Of a stretch of 16,672 nt of DNA, positions 13,878 through 16,672 are shown piece by piece. Source of the DNA: an uncultured Eggerthellaceae bacterium (GTDB taxonomy: Bacteria > Actinomycetota > Coriobacteriia > Coriobacteriales > Eggerthellaceae); contig CANOIM010000022.1 of NCBI GenBank assembly GCA_947566075.1, positions 1-16,672 of the forward strand. Reading direction: 5' to 3'. The notes under the pieces are model-generated. The model ran no database searches. It was not told the origin of the DNA and worked only from the letters and a program-made list of their open reading frames with translations. Position 1 is the stretch's first letter, and each line of letters starts with the position of its first letter. Made by a program: the position numbers and the translations under genes.

Positions 13878-15155
13878 ATGGCAACGATGACGCGGAGGGT
13901 GTTCGTGCGGGCAGCGGCTCTGGGAGCCTTGTCTCTTTCAAGCTGGTCTTTGTGGGGGTGCGCAGGCTCAGCGGAGGCACCTTCAGGGGAAGGGGATGCG
14001 GGCGCAGACGCGGGCTCAGCAGATGCACCCGTAGAACCGGATCCGGTGGAGGAGCTGATCGCGTCGCTTTCGCTGGAGCAGAAGGTAGCCCAGCTCTTTG
14101 TGGTGCGGCCGGAGGATATGCTGGGGGTCTATCGGGCGGAATTGCAGGCGGAAGATGAAGATGACTCTGTAGCAGTGAACGAGGCAGGCTTCTTCCAACC
14201 TGCCACAACGGTGACAGACCAGATAACCAGCGCTATCGGCGCCCTGCCCGTGGGCGGCTTCACCCTCTTCGGGAACAATTTGGAAGATCCTGAGCAAACC
14301 CAGGCGCTCCTGAGCCAGCTGCGGGATTGCTCCTTGGCGGCCACCGGCGTAGCTCCTTTCCTCTGCGTGGATGAGGAGGGTGGCAGCGTGGCGCGCATCG
14401 CGAAGAATGAGGCCTTCGAGGTGCAGAATGTGGGCGATATGGCTGAGATAGGGGCATCCGGTGACCCTGATCAGTCAAAGGCGGCTGCCGCTCAGATTGC
14501 GGCCTACCTGAAGCCGCTGGGGTTCAATGTTGACTTCGCGCCCGTGGCTGATGTAGCGGACAACCCTGACAATCCAACCCTGGCGAAACGTTCCTTTGGC
14601 GCTGATGCTGTCCAGGTGGCATCCATGGTGGCGGCAGAGGTGCGGGGCTTCGAAGAGGCTGACATGGCCTGCTGTCTCAAGCACTTTCCCGGGCTGGGGA
14701 GCGCCGAGGGGGATAGCCACACGGCGCGCATCACCATTACGGATGACCTAGACGGGCTTAGGGCTTCTGAGCTCAAACCCTTTCAGGCGGGGATAGCCGC
14801 TGGGGCGCCCCTGGTGATGATGGGGCACCTTTCAGTCCCTGCAGTGGTGGGGGATGACACCCCAGCCTGCCTCTCTGAGGAGATGGTTACGGGCGTTCTG
14901 CGGGATCAGCTGGGGTTCGAAGGCGTGGTGGTCACGGATTCCTTGGGGATGCAGGCCGTGACGGATTACTACTCCTCGGCCGAGGCGGCAGTGGCCGCTG
15001 TGCAGGCGGGGTGCGATGTGGTGCTCATGCCCGCGGATCTGCACGCGGCCTATGAGGGCCTGCTTGCGGCAGTGAATGAGGGTGAGGTGAGCGAAGAGCG
15101 CATCGATGATTCGCTCCGCCGCATCTTCGCCGTGAAGCAGCGCTACCTGCCCTAG
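13878..15155 (+). CDS. Tat-exported lipoprotein, glycoside hydrolase family 3 (NagZ-like)
   Basis: A 425-residue extracellular lipoprotein. The N-terminus has a twin-arginine motif TRRVFVR (5-11), a hydrophobic stretch and the lipobox LWGC (C28 lipid-modified), then an acidic Ala/Gly/Ser linker. The catalytic domain (about 57-425) shows DEEGG (165-169), KHFPG (268-272), the acid/base dyad D279-H281 of NagZ-type enzymes, and D354 as probable nucleophile in VVVTDSLGM (350-358). The expected activity is release of N-acetylglucosamine from peptidoglycan fragments or other surface glycans; the exact substrate is not readable. ATG 13878 is preferred because GGAAGGGA precedes it and it places the Tat motif at the N-terminus; the frame also opens at TTG 13854. 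It is the last gene of the phosphatase-Ltp operon. Confidence 0.88.
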   Translation: MATMTRRVFVRAAALGALSLSSWSLWGCAGSAEAPSGEGDAGADAGSADAPVEPDPVEELIASLSLEQKVAQLFVVRPEDMLGVYRAELQAEDEDDSVAVNEAGFFQPATTVTDQITSAIGALPVGGFTLFGNNLEDPEQTQALLSQLRDCSLAATGVAPFLCVDEEGGSVARIAKNEAFEVQNVGDMAEIGASGDPDQSKAAAAQIAAYLKPLGFNVDFAPVADVADNPDNPTLAKRSFGADAVQVASMVAAEVRGFEEADMACCLKHFPGLGSAEGDSHTARITITDDLDGLRASELKPFQAGIAAGAPLVMMGHLSVPAVVGDDTPACLSEEMVTGVLRDQLGFEGVVVTDSLGMQAVTDYYSSAEAAVAAVQAGCDVVLMPADLHAAYEGLLAAVNEGEVSEERIDDSLRRIFAVKQRYLP

Positions 15156-15185
15156 GCGCGCAAGCTTCCCTTCTGCGTTCCCTTG

Positions 15186-15191
15186 TATAAT
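15186..15191 (+). promoter_or_regulatory. -10 box of the guaA promoter
   Basis: A perfect TATAAT lies 36 bases before the guaA start. No good -35 match is seen 16-18 bases upstream. No terminator hairpin separates it from the GH3 gene ending at 15155, so read-through from the envelope operon is also possible. Confidence 0.55.
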
Positions 15192-15227
15192 CCAAGGCAG
15201 TCTTCCCCTCCCCGCGAAAGGACCGTT

Positions 15228-16672
15228 ATGAGCACTGCTGCATCTCCCATCCCAACCGTCTACGTGGTGGATTTCGGAGCCCAGTACGGCCAGCTCATAG
15301 CGCGGCGGGTGCGTGATCTGGGAGTCTATTCAGAGATAGTTCCCTGTGACATAACGGCGGAGGAGCTGCGCGCCTTGAACCCGGCGGCTCTCATCCTGTC
15401 AGGAGGTCCTGCCAGCGTCTATGCCGAAGATGCGCCTTCAGTTGACCCCGGTGTGTTCGAATTAGGCGTACCGGTGCTGGGGTTCTGCTATGGGCAGCAG
15501 ATCATGGCGGTGACCTTGGGCGGTGCGGTGGGCCATACGGATAAGGGTGAATACGGGCCAGCGCCGCTGGTGCGGCTTGATGGCCCTTGTGGCGAAGGTG
15601 TTCCCGAAAGCGTGCTTCTGGCAGGAACGCCCTGTGAGCAGACGGTGTGGATGAGCCATCGGGATGCGGTGAGCCAGGTGCCGGATGGGTTCGTGGTCAC
15701 CTCGCGGACTGACGTGTGCCCGGTGGCGTCCATGGAATGCGCCGAACGTCAGCTGTATGCCACCCAGTTCCATCCCGAGGTGCGCCATACGCCCTACGGC
15801 CAGCAGATGCTGGAGAACTTCCTGTTCAGCATCTGCGGTCTTGAGCGCACCTGGACCATGGATTCCATCATCCAGGACAGCGTGGCAGCCATTCGGGAGC
15901 AAGTGGGGGAAAGCCGCGTGATCTTGGGGCTTTCCGGCGGTGTGGATTCCAGCGTGGTGGCGGCGCTCTGCGCGAAGGCTATCAGGAGCCAGCTCACCTG
16001 CGTGTTCGTGAATCATGGGCTCCTGCGCAAAGGTGAGCCGGAGGAAGTGGAAGCGGTCTTCACGAAGCAGTTCGATGTGGATTTCGTCCACGTCCATGCG
16101 GAGGATAGGTACGCGGCGCTGCTGGCGGGCATAACTGATCCAGAGGAGAAGCGCCGCATCATAGGCAGCCAGTTCTGGAAGGAGTTCTTCGCCGTGGCGG
16201 AGGACCTGGCTGAGGATGGCCGCCCGGTCCAGTTCCTGGCTCAGGGGACCATCTACCCGGATATCATCGAAAGCGGCGCGCGCAAGACGGGCGGCAAGGC
16301 GTCCACCATCAAGAGCCACCATAACCTGATCCCGTTTCCCGAAGGGGTTTCGTTTGATTTGATCGAGCCGTTGGATCACTTCTTCAAGGATGAGGTGCGT
16401 GCGCTGGGCACGGCGCTGGGGCTGCCGGACTACATCGTGCAGCGGCAACCGTTCCCGGGTCCGGGGCTGGCCATCCGCATCATCGGCGAGGTGACGCTGG
16501 AGAAGCTAGCGCTGCTGAAAGAGGCGGACGCCATCGTGCGCGCGGAGCTGGATGCCTACAACCAGGCTTCCTTCGAGGAGACGGGTGAGAGGCCCGTGTG
16601 GCAGTACTTCGCCGTGCTGCCGGATGTGCGCAGCGTGGGTGTCATGGGGGATGAGCGCACCTACGGCTACCC
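15228..16672 (+). CDS. guaA: GMP synthase (glutamine-hydrolysing), partial at the window end
   Basis: Converts XMP to GMP with ATP and glutamine in the cytoplasm (purine synthesis). The frame is open from ATG 15228 to the last base, giving 481 codons; about 45 residues are missing compared with the 525-residue E. coli enzyme. The class I amidotransferase domain has C87 in GFCYGQQ and H182/E184 in FHPEV as the catalytic triad. The ATP-pyrophosphatase domain has the P-loop LSGGVDSS (235-242) and GTIYPDIIESG further on. The C-terminal dimerisation domain begins with RQPFPGPGLAIRIIGE. AAAGGA (15217-15222) precedes ATG by five bases. No frameshift or missing key residue is visible. Confidence 0.96.
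   Translation, partial: MSTAASPIPTVYVVDFGAQYGQLIARRVRDLGVYSEIVPCDITAEELRALNPAALILSGGPASVYAEDAPSVDPGVFELGVPVLGFCYGQQIMAVTLGGAVGHTDKGEYGPAPLVRLDGPCGEGVPESVLLAGTPCEQTVWMSHRDAVSQVPDGFVVTSRTDVCPVASMECAERQLYATQFHPEVRHTPYGQQMLENFLFSICGLERTWTMDSIIQDSVAAIREQVGESRVILGLSGGVDSSVVAALCAKAIRSQLTCVFVNHGLLRKGEPEEVEAVFTKQFDVDFVHVHAEDRYAALLAGITDPEEKRRIIGSQFWKEFFAVAEDLAEDGRPVQFLAQGTIYPDIIESGARKTGGKASTIKSHHNLIPFPEGVSFDLIEPLDHFFKDEVRALGTALGLPDYIVQRQPFPGPGLAIRIIGEVTLEKLALLKEADAIVRAELDAYNQASFEETGERPVWQYFAVLPDVRSVGVMGDERTYGY

Noticed and set aside
15462..16448. Long open frame (328 codons) on the minus strand inside guaA
   Set aside because: The plus strand is clearly guaA through to the window end, and the antisense frame shows no domain.

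Overview
The window is a 16.7 kb, GC-rich stretch of bacterial chromosome made almost entirely of housekeeping genes. Protein style points to a Gram-positive actinobacterium, most likely class Coriobacteriia (an Eggerthella/Slackia-type relative): the GC level, a Tat-dependent lipoprotein, membrane-anchored Ltp repeats and an AcnA-type aconitase all fit. This is a judgement from protein similarity by eye, not a database result. No mobile element, CRISPR array, tRNA or rRNA gene was seen.

Layout. (1) 1-176: what looks like the end of an upstream gene, one or two intrinsic terminators and a promoter with a perfect TATAAT box. (2) 177-4540, plus strand: an operon of a small HEAT-like helical protein, an NAD-type isocitrate dehydrogenase and an AcnA-type aconitase. 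The enzymes form the citrate-to-2-oxoglutarate branch. It ends in a strong perfect hairpin. (3) 4604-6547: a 647-residue membrane protein of unknown function. (4) 6544-7783: a promoter whose -35 box overlaps the previous stop codon, an L10-type autoregulatory leader, then rplJ and rplL, closed by a bidirectional terminator. rplK/rplA and rpoB/rpoC are not next to them. (5) 7846-9606, minus strand: an XRE regulator and a baeRF protein (bacterial relative of archaeal/eukaryotic release factors), separated by a terminator. (6) 9720-12149, minus strand: a metal-resistance operon with an ArsR/SmtB repressor carrying a complete alpha-5 zinc site, followed by a Zn/Cd/Pb-type P1B ATPase. A perfect palindromic operator lies just upstream. 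(7) 12310-15155, plus strand, divergent from the metal operon: a cell-envelope operon with a tyrosine-phosphatase-family protein, a membrane-anchored protein with two Ltp repeats, and a Tat-exported lipoprotein of glycoside hydrolase family 3 (NagZ-like). (8) 15228 to the end: guaA, GMP synthase, cut by the window edge.

No obviously new multi-gene system is visible. The most interesting points are the unrecognised membrane protein between acn and rplJ, the phosphatase/Ltp/GH3 envelope operon, the lone baeRF protein, and the well-resolved regulatory sites (L10 leader, SmtB-type operator).
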